From assembly GCF_017355875.1 (NCBI RefSeq), contig NZ_JAFEWC010000002.1, positions 519,935-583,934 on the forward strand: a DNA stretch of 64,000 bases. The letters are read 5' to 3'. A program made the translations under genes and the position numbers. Below the pieces are notes generated by a model. It saw nothing but the letters and a program-made list of their open reading frames with translations. It ran no database searches and was not told where the DNA came from. This DNA comes from Aridibaculum aurantiacum (GTDB taxonomy: Bacteria; Bacteroidota; Bacteroidia; Chitinophagales; Chitinophagaceae). This document shows, one piece after another, positions 1-11,200 of the stretch. Numbering within the stretch: position 1 is the first letter of the stretch; each line of letters begins with the position of its first letter.

Positions 1-160
1 GAAGAAGTTTGTGTAGGTTAGGTAAACCTTTTACGATAAAACCCTTATAGAAGAGAAAAAATTACAACTCATAGAAGGAAATAAGGCTATTACTCGCTTG
101 GTAGCTCTAATCAATAATGAAGGAAACTTTTACAAAAAGGAAGAGTTCAGCAAGGAAGAA

Positions 161-943
161 CTATCGGCTGTTACCGTCTTTGTCATCAATCATTCGCATC
201 TGCTTGGCATCCTGCAAAAAGTCAGATGCAAAAATGAAATCGTTCAGCTTTTCATCTTTACTATAAATGATCTCCTGGTTTGAACCTTCCCATTGCTTGT
301 GACCGTAATACATGTAAATGATCTTGTCGCCTATCTCCATCACACTGTTCATGTCGTGCGTGTTGATAACGGTTGTGATATTGTATTCGCGGGTAAGGTC
401 TTGAATGAGCTTATCAATTACCAAAGAAGTTTGAGGATCAAGTCCTGAATTTGGTTCGTCGCAAAACAGGTATTTAGGATTTAGTACAATAGAACGAGCA
501 ATACCCACTCTTTTCTTCATACCGCCACTTATTTCAGCAGGAAACTTTTTGTTAGCCCCTTCCATATTTACCCTTGCAAGTACTTCATTTACCTTTTTTA
601 TCTTTTCGCGGTGGCGCAGGTTGGTAAACATATCGAGCGGGAACCTGATATTTTGCTCCACGGTCATACTGTCAAACAAAGCAGATCCCTGGAACAGCAT
701 TCCAATTTTTTGACGCAGTTGCTTTCGTTCTTCAACGGAGATTTCGGTAAGGCTTTGCCCGTCGTATAGAATTTGGCCAAGGTCGGGAGCAAAAAGTCCT
801 ACCAGGCATTTCATCAAAACAGTTTTGCCACTTCCGCTTGCTCCAATGATCAGGTTGCATTTGCCTGTTTCAAATACCAGGTTTACATCGTGAAGAATAG
901 TCTTTTCGGCAAAACTTTTCTTTAAATTCTTAGTTTCTATCAT
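161..943 (-). CDS. mlaF: ABC transporter ATP-binding protein, MlaF-like
   Basis: Nucleotide-binding subunit of an Mla-type phospholipid transport system, acting at the inner membrane with the MlaE permease encoded just upstream (1068-1805). The 260-residue product shows Walker A GASGSGKT (34-41), Q-loop Q85, signature SGGMKKR (139-145), Walker B ending in CDEP (about 161-164) and an H-loop in INTHD. The phrase ALFDSMTVEQNI after the Q-loop is characteristic of the Mla/Ttg2 subgroup. The start ATG is 124 nt downstream of mlaE, on the same strand. The usual MCE-domain partner (MlaD) does not begin in the 160 nt that remain to the window edge, so it must be further on or elsewhere. Family assignment is secure; the lipid substrate is inferred from the family. 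Confidence 0.9.
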   Translation of the reverse strand: MIETKNLKKSFAEKTILHDVNLVFETGKCNLIIGASGSGKTVLMKCLVGLFAPDLGQILYDGQSLTEISVEERKQLRQKIGMLFQGSALFDSMTVEQNIRFPLDMFTNLRHREKIKKVNEVLARVNMEGANKKFPAEISGGMKKRVGIARSIVLNPKYLFCDEPNSGLDPQTSLVIDKLIQDLTREYNITTVINTHDMNSVMEIGDKIIYMYYGHKQWEGSNQEIIYSKDEKLNDFIFASDFLQDAKQMRMIDDKDGNSR

Positions 944-1067
944 TGAAGCCTCTGCAGGAGTATTTGAGTTGTAAGTTATAAATTCTTATGCCAGTAACTT
1001 ATATTTTGCCTAAGCATAATCACTTGTTTAAAACGGCTGGCGGCTGATGGTTTTCTATTTAAACAGG

Positions 1068-1805
1068 CTACAATAGTAAGGCAGCCAAAGCGTAATCGCA
1101 GATGAGAATGAGGATACAACTTACCACCACCGAGGTAGTACTTGATCTGCCTATTTCCAAAGCACCACCACTTACATTGTATCCATAGTATGCCGAAACA
1201 CTGCTGATCAAAAAAGCAAAAGTGTAAGCTTTCATTAAAGCCACAAATACATTGTAAGGTTCAAAGTTTTGTCTTAAGCCAATATCGAAGATTTCGGAAG
1301 AAAGAATGCCTGTAAGTGAAGCTGCCATCCGTCCACCCCAAATACCCAGGAAAGCAGAAAGTACAATCAGGCACGGGATCATTACCAAAGCAGCAATGAT
1401 CTTAGGCATTACCAGGTAAGCCTTTGTATTGATACCCATGATCTCCAAAGCATCTATCTGTTCGCTGATGCGCATATTGCCCAGTTCACTGGCTACTTTA
1501 CTTCCTATTACACCGGCAAGTACTATACTTACCACCGTTGGCGAAAGTTCCAGTATCATACTGTCTCTTACAATTTGTGCAATGGTGCTGGCTGGTACCA
1601 GTGGACTTACCAGCTGGTAAGCTGTTTGAACTGTAGTAACACCACCAAGGAAAACTGAAATGATAATAACAATGGGAAGAGAGCCTATGCCTATTTCCAC
1701 GCATTGGTGCATAAACTCTTTCCAATATTCTTTGGTGTTCTCAGGGCGTGTAAACATGCCTTTCAGCATAAGCAGGTATTCACCAAACTTTGTAAAAAAC
1801 TTCAT
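1068..1805 (-). CDS. mlaE: MlaE-like lipid transport permease
   Basis: Integral inner-membrane permease of the MlaE family (245 residues, about the usual length), partner of the MlaF-like ATPase downstream. Five to six hydrophobic segments are visible, including the family-typical stretch around GSLPIVIIISVFLGGVTT and the conserved segment with VVSIVLAGVIGSKVASELG and the following coupling helix EQIDALEIMGI. Its start is only 17 nt from the stop of the malic enzyme gene on the same strand, so maeB, mlaE and mlaF may be cotranscribed. It is expected to move phospholipids between the inner membrane and a periplasmic MCE protein; direction is not deducible from sequence. Confidence 0.9.
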   Translation of the reverse strand: MKFFTKFGEYLLMLKGMFTRPENTKEYWKEFMHQCVEIGIGSLPIVIIISVFLGGVTTVQTAYQLVSPLVPASTIAQIVRDSMILELSPTVVSIVLAGVIGSKVASELGNMRISEQIDALEIMGINTKAYLVMPKIIAALVMIPCLIVLSAFLGIWGGRMAASLTGILSSEIFDIGLRQNFEPYNVFVALMKAYTFAFLISSVSAYYGYNVSGGALEIGRSSTTSVVVSCILILICDYALAALLL

Positions 1806-1822
1806 TTAAAGTATGTATGCTT

Positions 1823-4156
1823 TTATGTTTTGTTTCTCTTTCTTTTCCACCACCTGGTTTTTTCTACTTCCTGGTGCGTGTTGGTGGGTGTTTTCATCTG
1901 GGCATCTAAAACGGCAATAAGCGCCATATTAATAATGCTGCGGACACTGCTGCCTAGTTGTAAAACATGTACCGGCTTTTTGAGGCCCAATAAAATCGGG
2001 CCAATGGCATCGGCACCTCCTACTTCTTTCAGCAGGTTGTACGCTATATTACCTGCCGCAAGATTAGGAAAGATAAGTGTATTAACATCTTTGTCAACCA
2101 GTTCGCTAAATGGGTAATTATCTTTTAATATCTCTTTATTGAAAGCCAGGCTTGCCTGCATCTCTCCATCTACTACCAATGTGGGTTCTAATTGTTTTAC
2201 AATCTTAGTGGCCTTGGCTACCAAAGCAGCTTCAGGCGATGAGCTGCTTCCGAAATTGCTATAGCTAAGCATGGCAATACGTGGCGTAATGTTGAAGGTG
2301 CGAACCTCTTTTGCTACCAGCAGGGTTATCTCAGCCAGTTCTTCGGCAGTAGGATTGAAATTAACAGTTGTATCGGCAAGAAACAGCGGACCTTTTTTAG
2401 TAATGATAATGTACATGCCGGCTATCTTCCTTACGCTATCTTCTTTACCAATTACCTGCAAGGCAGGGCGAATAGTGTCAGGATAATTTTTAGAAAGACC
2501 AGATATCATGGCATCCGCTTCACCGGTCTCTACCATCATTGCTCCAAAGTAGTTGCGGTCGCGCATGATCTTCTTACTCTCGTAAAAATTCAGGCCTTTT
2601 CGCTGGCGCTTCGCAAAAAAGAGGTTGCCGAACTGGTTGCGCATTTCTTCCGTCTCATCACCTGTAGGGTCAATGATTGGCAGGTCAGAAAGATCAATCT
2701 GGTTGGCGCCGGCTATCTCGTGTATCTTTTTACTGTTACCTAAAAGTATTGGGTAGGCTATGCCTTCATCATATACGATCTGCGCAGCTTTTAGGATCTT
2801 AAGGTTATCAGCATCAGCAAATACCAGGCGTTTCGGATTGCTCCTTGCTTTGATACCTATTACGCGCAGCAACTGGTTATCCAGTCCAAGGCGCTTGTTC
2901 AGTTCTACTGTATAAGCTTCCCAATTCTTTATAGGCTGCAAGGCAACGCCGCTATCGATAGCAGCACGCGCCACAGCTGGTGCTACAGTGCTCAGCAGTC
3001 GTGGATCAAGCGGTTTGGGAATGATGTATTCAGGGCCGAAGCTTATGTTCTTTTGGTTGTATGCAAGATTGACAATATCGGGAACGGGTGATTTCGTCAA
3101 TTCAGCAAGCGCCCGAACGGCAGCCAGTTTCATAGCTTCATTAATTTGCGTAGCGCGTACATCAAGTGCTCCACGGAAAATGTAAGGGAAGCCCAATACA
3201 TTATTCACCTGGTTAGGACAATCGCTTCGCCCGGTAGCCATGATGACATCCTTACGAGATGCTTTTGCTACATCATATGGTATCTCCGGGTCGGGATTGG
3301 CCATTGCAAAAACAATTGGATTGCGAGCCATGCTACGCACCATGTCAGCTGTTACCACGTTGCCTACACTTAATCCCAGGAAAACATCCGCATCTTTTAT
3401 TGCCTTATCTAGTGTGATGTCGCTTTTGTTGATGGCGAACTTCTTCTTCTCTTCATCAAGATCGGTACGTCCATGATGCAGCACGCCATCTTTATCGAAC
3501 ATGATGAAGTTCTCATGCCTTGCCCCCAGCGAAACATACAGCCGTACACAAGCCATTGCGGCAGCACCCGCACCATTCACTACAAAACTTACTTTCTCAA
3601 TCTTCTTGCGCTGTAACTCCAATGCATTTATTAGTGCTGCAGCACTAATGATAGCAGTACCGTGCTGATCATCGTGCATAACTGGTATATGCAGTCTTTC
3701 ACGGAGCTTTTGTTCAATGATGAAACATTCCGGCGCCTTGATATCTTCCAGGTTGATGCCACCAAAAGTCGGCTCAAGCGCGGCTACTATGTCAACAAAT
3801 TTTTCCGGGTCCTTCTCGTTGATCTCAATATCAAATACATCAATATCAGCGAAGATTTTAAATAGTACACCCTTTCCTTCCATCACCGGTTTGCTGGCTT
3901 CAGGGCCAATATCGCCCAGGCCAAGTACAGCCGTACCATTTGTTATTACACCCACCAGGTTGCCCTTGGCGGTATACCTATATGCATCTTCTTTATTAGC
4001 GGCAATTTCTTTGCAGGGCTCAGCTACACCCGGGCTATATGCCAGCGATAGGTCCCGCTGGGTCTTTGCTTCCTTAGTGGGTACCACTTCTATCTTTCCC
4101 GGTCTTCCTTTCTCGTGATACTCAAGCGCCTGCTGTCTTCTTAAATCTTTTTTCAT
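1823..4156 (-). CDS. maeB: NADP-dependent malic enzyme with C-terminal phosphotransacetylase-like domain
   Basis: Converts malate to pyruvate and CO2 in the cytosol with reduction of NAD(P). The 777-residue length is that of the MaeB-type fusion. Residues 1 to about 420 form the malic enzyme: catalytic Tyr in [11 protein letters not shown] (Y40), metal-site region EDIKAPECF, and dinucleotide loop [10 protein letters not shown]. From about 430 to the end lies a phosphate acetyl/butyryltransferase-like domain ([21 protein letters not shown]); in known MaeB proteins this domain regulates through acetyl-CoA rather than catalysing. The gene heads a minus-strand run with mlaE 17 nt downstream. No clear TAnnTTTG element is seen upstream of the ATG. 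Confidence 0.95.
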   Translation of the reverse strand: MKKDLRRQQALEYHEKGRPGKIEVVPTKEAKTQRDLSLAYSPGVAEPCKEIAANKEDAYRYTAKGNLVGVITNGTAVLGLGDIGPEASKPVMEGKGVLFKIFADIDVFDIEINEKDPEKFVDIVAALEPTFGGINLEDIKAPECFIIEQKLRERLHIPVMHDDQHGTAIISAAALINALELQRKKIEKVSFVVNGAGAAAMACVRLYVSLGARHENFIMFDKDGVLHHGRTDLDEEKKKFAINKSDITLDKAIKDADVFLGLSVGNVVTADMVRSMARNPIVFAMANPDPEIPYDVAKASRKDVIMATGRSDCPNQVNNVLGFPYIFRGALDVRATQINEAMKLAAVRALAELTKSPVPDIVNLAYNQKNISFGPEYIIPKPLDPRLLSTVAPAVARAAIDSGVALQPIKNWEAYTVELNKRLGLDNQLLRVIGIKARSNPKRLVFADADNLKILKAAQIVYDEGIAYPILLGNSKKIHEIAGANQIDLSDLPIIDPTGDETEEMRNQFGNLFFAKRQRKGLNFYESKKIMRDRNYFGAMMVETGEADAMISGLSKNYPDTIRPALQVIGKEDSVRKIAGMYIIITKKGPLFLADTTVNFNPTAEELAEITLLVAKEVRTFNITPRIAMLSYSNFGSSSSPEAALVAKATKIVKQLEPTLVVDGEMQASLAFNKEILKDNYPFSELVDKDVNTLIFPNLAAGNIAYNLLKEVGGADAIGPILLGLKKPVHVLQLGSSVRSIINMALIAVLDAQMKTPTNTHQEVEKTRWWKRKRNKT

Positions 4157-4305
4157 ACCTACGTTAAGGGGTGCAATTTACAACAAAGGTGGCAGCCGGG
4201 GGTAAGAAGGAAAAATTGAACGCTGCCTGCTGTTCTGAAGGTGATCAAAAAGCTTCTGATTCTGTATGATGTACATCCAAAAATTTGAGAGGAAGCTTCA
4301 AGTAA

Positions 4306-4360
4306 GAAGGTGATATAGGTTGTAGCAGTCTCTCGTGTTTCTACAACCTATATCACCTTC
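4306..4360. repeat. Long perfect hairpin between maeB and the SDR gene
   Basis: A perfect 20-bp inverted repeat (left arm 4306-4325, right arm 4341-4360, beginning GAAGGTGATATAGG) around a 15-nt loop, in the gap between two minus-strand genes. Neither side has a normal T-run, so it is not a standard intrinsic terminator, although it lies 34 nt past the stop of the SDR gene and could end or protect that transcript. Alternatives are a degenerate miniature mobile element or palindromic repeat. Confidence 0.7.
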
Positions 4361-4393
4361 AAAATTTCAAATATCAAACAATGGTGTTCCTGC

Positions 4394-5287
4394 TTATATG
4401 GTAGGCGTACCACCCGTTACCTGCACTGTAGAAGATGTCATAAAACTTGAGTCCTGCGATGCCAATAGAACATACACCGCCGACAGTTCAACAGGCTGGC
4501 CAGCGCGTTTCAATGGCACGCTTTGCCCGAATTCTTTCACTTTCTCTTCAGGCATGGTACTCGGAATAAGTGGTGTCCAGATAGGTCCGGGAGCAACACA
4601 GTTTACACGTATACCTTTCTCTGCCCATAACTGGCCAAGGCTGGCTGTAAAGTTTTGAATAGCACCTTTGGTGGCTGCATATGCCAGCAAAATCGGAGAT
4701 GGCTTATAAGCATTCACCGATGATGTATTGATGACGGTGCTACCAGGCTTCAAATGCGGCTCCGCTGCCTGGCACAGGTAAAACATAGCATAGATGTTTG
4801 TGCGGAAGGTACGGTCCAATTCCTCTGCAGTTAGTTCCTGCAGGGAGTCGTGGCTCATCTGGTAAGCTGCATTATTCACTAGTATATCCAGCCCGCCAAG
4901 CTCCTGCACCGCAGTATTGATTATGCTTTTGCAGTGTTCCTCGCTGCTTATATCGCCCGGAACAAGAACAGCTTTACGACCTGCTTCCTCTACATATTTA
5001 GCTGTTTCCTTTGCATCTTCATGCTCATTCAGATACGATATCAGTACATCTGCACCTTCGCGTGCAAAGGCAATGGCCACAGCACGTCCTATTCCTGAAT
5101 CACCTCCTGTAATGACAGCTTTTCTGCCTGTTAACTTACCCGAACCTTTGTACGATGTTTCGCCATGGTCGGCTTTTGGTGTCAGGTCTGCTTCAGTACC
5201 GGGTACAGGCACCTTCTCCTGATTTTCATACGGTGGCTGTTCAAACTGATCAACCGGGTTCTGCATGTTATCACTTGTTGCACTCAT
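4394..5287 (-). CDS. SDR family oxidoreductase (YghA/general-stress type)
   Basis: Short-chain dehydrogenase/reductase, 297 residues, predicted cytosolic and NAD(P)-dependent. After a polar extension of about 50 residues comes the Rossmann motif TGGDSGIG, then the NNAA motif (LVNNAAYQM), a catalytic Ser in NTSSVNAY, and YAATKGA giving the YxxxK pair. The N-terminal extension and TGGDSGIGRAVA phrase place it with the YghA/YdaD/GsiB-associated subgroup of stress SDRs. It ends with the common VTGGTP tail. It is separated from maeB by 237 nt that hold the 20-bp hairpin. The substrate cannot be told from sequence. Confidence 0.85.
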   Translation of the reverse strand: MSATSDNMQNPVDQFEQPPYENQEKVPVPGTEADLTPKADHGETSYKGSGKLTGRKAVITGGDSGIGRAVAIAFAREGADVLISYLNEHEDAKETAKYVEEAGRKAVLVPGDISSEEHCKSIINTAVQELGGLDILVNNAAYQMSHDSLQELTAEELDRTFRTNIYAMFYLCQAAEPHLKPGSTVINTSSVNAYKPSPILLAYAATKGAIQNFTASLGQLWAEKGIRVNCVAPGPIWTPLIPSTMPEEKVKEFGQSVPLKRAGQPVELSAVYVLLASQDSSFMTSSTVQVTGGTPTI

Positions 5288-5372
5288 AGTATTATGTTTT
5301 TGCTATATAGATAAGGAGGCCATTCATATAGCATGCCAACGCAGTGCGGCATCAGAGTGACAAGATCCTTTT

Positions 5373-5891
5373 TTACCAGCCGCTTCTTGAGGTAAGACTT
5401 ACACGCTGACCATTCTGTTGTAGATATTTTACGAACGTAAAAAAGTTGTTAGCATGATCAATATTAGCAAGCGAGAAAAGGGCAGTAATGGTTTGTTTAT
5501 TGTGAACAAAGCTGATGCTGTTGTTCATGCCATATTCTATTCTTCCCGAGTGTTCGGTATAATAGCCGGAAACGGATTGGCTATAGAAAGAATGGTAATA
5601 GAAGCTGAGCTGTGAAACGGAAGCGAGTGGATAAGAAGCCTCGCCGAGCCGAATTGTTACATTGTCAATGAAAAGAATGGCTTTATCTACTTCAAATAAT
5701 CCTTTTCCTTTTCCCGCTATGGTTCCAATCATAAACATGGAGATGCCCAATAGCGAGCTGCCAATGGCAATGTCTTCTGTAGATGGGATAACCCAAACAA
5801 AGATGGAAAGCATCAGTAGAATTATACCTATCAAGGAAACATTGAGCGCAGGGGAAGAATTCTGCTTAATCAGGTATGCCTGGAACTGCAT
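5373..5891 (-). CDS. Small membrane protein, DUF6232-like
   Basis: Unrecognised protein of 172 residues when started at the ATG at 5889-5891 (MQFQAYL); an upstream ATG at 5954 would add 21 residues without a hydrophobic signal pattern and is less likely. Two adjacent hydrophobic segments (about residues 17-34 and 40-56) are followed by a mostly beta-strand soluble part with ILFIDNVTIRLGEASYPLASVSQLSF, the layout of DUF6232-type proteins, in which two membrane helices precede a PH-like fold. It stands alone on the minus strand, divergent from aspS. Function unknown; the family suggestion is from memory of the pattern, not a search. Confidence 0.6.
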   Translation of the reverse strand: MQFQAYLIKQNSSPALNVSLIGIILLMLSIFVWVIPSTEDIAIGSSLLGISMFMIGTIAGKGKGLFEVDKAILFIDNVTIRLGEASYPLASVSQLSFYYHSFYSQSVSGYYTEHSGRIEYGMNNSISFVHNKQTITALFSLANIDHANNFFTFVKYLQQNGQRVSLTSRSGW

Positions 5892-6067
5892 GATAAGCGG
5901 GTTGAGTGGTTGCGGATGGAAGATAAGAAAGATGCTTGAGCCAAATGAAGTCACTTACGTCATACTGGTATACCTCAGCCTCTTCTCCACTTACCTGAGC
6001 CTGGAGTGAATAAAACTTCCTTTATTTCTGCAACAAACGAGGGTGGACCAAAGACATTCTTCATTGC

Positions 6068-6075
6068 TATATTTG
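6068..6075 (+). promoter_or_regulatory. -7 element of the aspS promoter
   Basis: TATATTTG matches the Bacteroidota TAnnTTTG element exactly, 66 nt before the aspS ATG. No convincing TTG is seen at the expected -33 distance, so this is a half-supported promoter. Confidence 0.5.
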
Positions 6076-6141
6076 CCGCTCTTAAAAGTGAGCTGAGTGT
6101 TCTCAACCTTCGCCACCACCACAAACTCGAAATAACTAATC

Positions 6142-7977
6142 ATGTATAGATCTCATACCTGCGGACAACTAAGACTTGCAGATACAGGAACATCCGTAAC
6201 CCTTGCAGGTTGGGTGCAAACGGTAAGAAAATTCGGAAGCATCACTTTCGTAGACCTGCGCGACAGGTACGGCATTACCCAGTTACTATTCAACGAAAGC
6301 CTGAACGCCCGACTGGATGAGCAGCCGCTGGGCCGGGAGTTTGTACTGCAGGCAAAGGGTGTTGTAAATGAAAGAAGCAACAAGAACCTGAACATTCCCA
6401 CAGGTGAAGTAGAGATACTGGTGGATGATTTTACCGTTTTGAATAAAAGTGCAGTACCACCTTTTACCATACAAGACGATACGGATGGTGGTGATGACCT
6501 GCGCATGAAATATCGTTTTCTTGACCTGCGCCGCAATGCTGTAAAAAGAAATCTTGAACTTCGATATGCAGTTAACCGTGCAGCGCGTAACTACCTGCAC
6601 GAGCAAGGTTTCATGGATATAGAAACCCCATTTCTAATTAAATCTACACCAGAAGGTGCACGTGATTTCGTGGTTCCATCGCGTATGAACCCGGGCCAGT
6701 TCTATGCGCTTCCTCAAAGCCCGCAAACCTTCAAGCAATTGCTGATGGTGAGTGGATATGACAGGTACTACCAGGTGGTAAAATGTTTTAGAGACGAGGA
6801 TCTGCGTGCAGACCGCCAGCCGGAGTTTACCCAGATAGATTGTGAAATGGCCTTTGTTGAACAAGAGGACATCCTCAACATGTTCGAGGGACTGGTGAAG
6901 AATATTTTTAAAGAAGTAACAGGCATTGATTATATTGACGCAGTAGAGCGAATGACCTGGGAAGATGCAATGTGGAACTATGGCAATGACAAACCAGACA
7001 TTCGCTTCGATATGAAAGTGACGAACCTGAAAGTGCCGTCAACTGTATTCATGGCCAAACAGGAAGAAGTGAAGCAATCACCAGTGGCCGGTGAAACAGG
7101 TTTCAAAGTGTTTGATGAAGCAGAAACACTGGTAGCCATCAATGTTCCAAATGCTGCAGACTACAGCCGCAAGCAAACCGATGAACTGATAGAATGGGTA
7201 AAGCGTCCACAGGTAGGAATGGGTGGATTGGCCTTTATAAAAGTGAATGCAGATGGAACGGTAAAAAGTTCATTCGACAAATTCTTCAATGAAGAGCAAC
7301 TGAAAAGCTTGGCAGCGTATTGCAATGCTCAGCCGGGTGACCTCGTGCTGATATTGGCAGGAAGGGAGGAGAGAACACGTAAAGCCATTAGCGACCTGCG
7401 TATGTACATGGGTGAGCGACTGGGGCTTCGCAAAAAAGAAGAATACAAGTTGCTGTGGGTGCTCGACTTCCCGCTGTTTGAATATGATGAAGAAGGTAAT
7501 CGTTGGGTAGCGCGTCACCATCCGTTTACTTCACCAAAGCCAAACCAGATAGAGACGATGATCAAAAACAATCCTGTTATTGAAAATGCTGCAGATTACC
7601 TCAATCACCCGTATGCGAACATCAAGGCCAATGCTTATGATATGGTGCTGAATGGAAACGAGATCGGCGGTGGATCCATCAGGATATACCAGCGTGAACT
7701 ACAAGAAAAGATGTTTGCAGCGCTGGGTATGGATGAACATGAGCAGCAACATAAGTTTGGTTTTTTGCTGGGTGCATTTGAATATGGTGCACCGCCGCAT
7801 GGTGGTATAGCCTTTGGTTTCGACAGGCTCTGTGCCATCTTAGGCGGAAGCGAGAGCATTCGTGACTTCATTGCATTTCCAAAGAACAACAGCGGCCGCG
7901 ATGTGATGCTGGATGCGCCAAGTGCAATCGATGATAAGCAGTTTGATGAACTGCAGATTAAGCTGGATCTGAAGTAA
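6142..7977 (+). CDS. aspS: Aspartyl-tRNA synthetase
   Basis: Class II aminoacyl-tRNA synthetase that charges tRNA-Asp in the cytosol. The 611-residue length is that of bacterial-type enzymes carrying the inserted GAD domain. An N-terminal OB-fold (to about residue 105) is followed by class II motif 2 ([21 protein letters not shown]), the GAD insert, and motif 3 ([10 protein letters not shown]) near the C terminus. Start ATG follows CTAATC with no strong Shine-Dalgarno sequence, usual for this phylum. It is a single-gene unit with its own promoter-like element and terminator. Confidence 0.97.
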   Translation: MYRSHTCGQLRLADTGTSVTLAGWVQTVRKFGSITFVDLRDRYGITQLLFNESLNARLDEQPLGREFVLQAKGVVNERSNKNLNIPTGEVEILVDDFTVLNKSAVPPFTIQDDTDGGDDLRMKYRFLDLRRNAVKRNLELRYAVNRAARNYLHEQGFMDIETPFLIKSTPEGARDFVVPSRMNPGQFYALPQSPQTFKQLLMVSGYDRYYQVVKCFRDEDLRADRQPEFTQIDCEMAFVEQEDILNMFEGLVKNIFKEVTGIDYIDAVERMTWEDAMWNYGNDKPDIRFDMKVTNLKVPSTVFMAKQEEVKQSPVAGETGFKVFDEAETLVAINVPNAADYSRKQTDELIEWVKRPQVGMGGLAFIKVNADGTVKSSFDKFFNEEQLKSLAAYCNAQPGDLVLILAGREERTRKAISDLRMYMGERLGLRKKEEYKLLWVLDFPLFEYDEEGNRWVARHHPFTSPKPNQIETMIKNNPVIENAADYLNHPYANIKANAYDMVLNGNEIGGGSIRIYQRELQEKMFAALGMDEHEQQHKFGFLLGAFEYGAPPHGGIAFGFDRLCAILGGSESIRDFIAFPKNNSGRDVMLDAPSAIDDKQFDELQIKLDLK

Positions 7978-7998
7978 GAAGAATAAAATTTTTTGTAG

Positions 7999-8034
7999 CT
8001 GCCCTTGCACACCTGCAGGGGCAGTTTTATTTTT
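7999..8034 (+). terminator. Intrinsic terminator of aspS
   Basis: Stem CTGCCC (7999-8004) / GGGCAG (8019-8024) followed by TTTTATTTTT, 21 nt after the aspS stop codon. Confidence 0.85.
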
Positions 8035-8055
8035 AGCAGGCAAGTCGAAGCGAGA

Positions 8056-8166
8056 TTATAATAATTTAATCCAGGCTACAAACTGTGGCAGCACATTCTC
8101 CTTAGATTTGTCGCCTACTCCAATACCTGCTGATTCACCCTGAACCTGTACTTCAGTGATTTCCCA
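8056..8166 (-). pseudogene. Probable C-terminal remnant of a lost gene
   Basis: Reading the minus strand from 8166 to a TAA at 8056-8058 gives 36 residues without a start codon that look protein-like: they include GESAGIGVGDKSKENV and LPQFVAWIKLL before the stop. An in-frame TGA (8167-8169) lies just before, and no start codon is available. I do not recognise the family. It sits between the aspS terminator and the secreted-protein gene, where a deletion or rearrangement could have left the tail of a gene. It may also be chance; coding character was judged by eye only. Confidence 0.35.
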
Positions 8167-8238
8167 TCACTGGATGTGCCAGTCATTTTTGTTTGGTATT
8201 ACTTAAAACAGCGGTCAATTAACCACAACTATTGTATT

Positions 8239-11200
8239 ATGATGAGAATCTTTACGCACGTATCGCTTAGGGCGATCCTTTTGTTCTTTGTATTGATGAC
8301 GGCATTGAATGGGTGGGGGCAGGGTAATGAAGATTTTACTAATCTGCCTACAACAACCCCTGCTAGTTACCTAAGCCGAACCTGGACAGGTACAGACGGA
8401 GTTACTTGGACAGCAGAAGGTGCAAGAACAGATAGAACATTAAACGGTAAGGCAATCACTTTCGGTACTTCCGGAAGTCGATGGGTGACATCACCTGTTT
8501 ATGCCGGCGGGATGGGCACTTTGAAGTTTAATTATGTGAGGGATTTCACTGGAACGGGAACTCGAACTATTCAAGTTTATGTAAATGGTACACAAGTGGG
8601 CACAGACATAACTGTAAGTCCAACAAGTGATGGAGTAATTCAATATTCTCAAGCTATCAATATTGGTGGTAATATTCAGTTAGAAATACGCAGTATAGGA
8701 GCAGCACAGGTAAAAATTGACGACATTAACTGGACGAGTTACTCAACGTCATCAGTTCCTACTAAACTCGCCATAACCTTAATTTCTCCTTCTTCACCCA
8801 CAGCTAACGCTCCTTTTAACGTAACTGTACAGGCACAGGATAACACGAACACAGCAGCCAATGTTACCGCTGCCACTGATGTTACACTTTCAGTACAAAC
8901 TGGTACAGGCACGTTAGGCGGAACTATAACAGGTACTATTCCTGCAGGTTCTAATGCAGTTACCATCAGTGGTGTTACTTATAGTGTTGCAGAGAGTGGT
9001 GTTGTGCTTACTGCTACCAGAACCTCAGGGGATAATCTAACTGCAGGTAACAGTGCTGCCTTTACAGTGGTTGCGCCACCAGTAGAAGGACTACAATTAA
9101 CAGCAACTAATACAAGAGTAACTATAGATTTTGATAACACTGTGGCTAGTTCGAATAATGGCCAGTTTGCTGGTGCGAGAACCGCAGAGAATCCTGCAGC
9201 TGGCGAACTCAATTCAACTACATGGGCTATCAATAGTGGTGTGACAAGCGGTGCTGCTTCTTTTACCCCTGTAACAACTGGAGGTGGTTTGCAAGCAATT
9301 GGTACACATCCTTCTGGAGGTAATTTTTATGCATTCGAAACAGAACCTGGTAATGTTGCATTAGGCTTCCAGGCAACCGGTAGTTATTTTAACCCTGGTA
9401 GTGTCACATTAAAGATTCAAAACAATACAGGGTCAACAATCAACTCTTTATCTATTTTGTACAGATTGTTGTCGTATAACGATCAAGGTCGTGGTAGTTC
9501 TTTTGAGCTTTCTTTCTCTGTCGATAATTCATCTTATTCTCCTTTGCCGGCATTTGGTCTTGAAACACCTGCTGCACTGGATCAGGCACCGGTGTGGAAG
9601 AGTCATGTTCGTGCTGCAGAAATCAACGGAATAAGTGTTTCAGCAGACGGTTTCATCTTTATCAGGTGGACTTCAGCAGATGCATCTGGATCCGGAAGCC
9701 GTGATGAACTTGCAATAGATGATATAAATATTGTTGCCAACAGCACCAATACACACCAATTGTTTAGCGGTTCTATTCAAGATGCAATCATTGGTACAAA
9801 TACATCGCTGCCAGCAACTACCAATATTACAGATAGCATCAAACTTTTGGCTGGTGCAACATTGCTCACTAATAACAACCTTACTCTTCGGTCTACCATG
9901 TTTGGGACTGCTCGTGTCGCTACTTCAGCAGGCACCATCTCCGGCAATGTAACTGTTGAACGCTTCATTCCAAACAAGCGTGCATGGCGCTTACTGGCGG
10001 CTCCTTTGGCAAACAATACAAATGCTCCTACCATCTTCACCAGCTGGCAGGAAGGTGGGAACCCTGGCAGCTTTGGAACCCATATCACTAAACCAGGAGC
10101 TACTGGTACTGATGGATATGATGTGTCGTCTATGGCTGCAGCATCATCTATCCGTTTCTTTGATGGAAGTGTGTTGCAGACGCCAGCTACCACCAATGCT
10201 ACCAAGGTAACTGACAATGGTGGCGCTTATTTTCTCTTCGTTCGTGGTGATCGTACTATAGACCTTACAAACACTGCAGCCAGCAGCAGTACCATCTTGC
10301 GTATGACCGGCAACATCAACCAGGGTAATTTGTCTGTAGGTGTACAGGGTGCTAATTTCTCACTCATTCCTAATCCTTATCCTTCGCCTGTTGATTACGA
10401 AAAGATATTTAACGGTAACAGCCTGTCAGGAGTTTATTATGTATGGGATGCTACAATGGGAACAGGTGCTTACCGTACAGTAGACAGGCAAACTGCTAAT
10501 ACCTACCAGGTGACGCCATCCACCGGAAGTGCTGCCTCCGACAACCTGGTGCGTTTGATACGCAGCGGCCAGGCCATCTTTGTTCCTGGCACAAGTACTG
10601 TTTCATTTACTGAAGCAATGAAAACAGACAGTGTTGCTACTGCAAATGTTTTCCGAACAGGCAGTGGAACAGAAGAGTTGACGATTGACCTGAAGGTTGT
10701 GACTGGTACTGCAACAACTTTAGTAGATGGTGTGAGAGCCAAATTCAGCAATAGCTATAGCAATGCTGTCGATAACAATGACATTACCAAGATCAACAAC
10801 TTTAGCGAGAACCTGGCTATTGTTCGTGAGAGCAAAAATCTATCTGTAGAAAAGCGTGACCTGGTTGAAAGTGCGGATACAGTTTTCATGAGACTATGGA
10901 ATACAGGTATCAAGAACTACCAGTTCGAATTACAGGCATCAGATTTCAGCACCTCAGCTAATCTTGAAGCATACCTGTTGGACAAGTACCTGCAAACAAG
11001 CACACCGGTTAGTTTAACTGGTAACACCGCCTACGACTTTAGTATCACAAGCGATGCAGCAAGTGCAGCTCAGGATCGTTTTATGGTTGTATTTAAAACA
11101 GCTACCACGCTGCCTGTTGCTTATGCTTCTGTAAAAGCTTACCAAAAGAATAGTGGTGTACAGGTAGAATGGAATGTTGCTACCGAAGTTAATACCAATC

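Noticed and set aside
98..283. 61-codon plus-strand frame at the left edge as a gene
   Set aside because: Most of it is antisense to mlaF and it starts inside a frame that extends upstream; only a remnant is considered.
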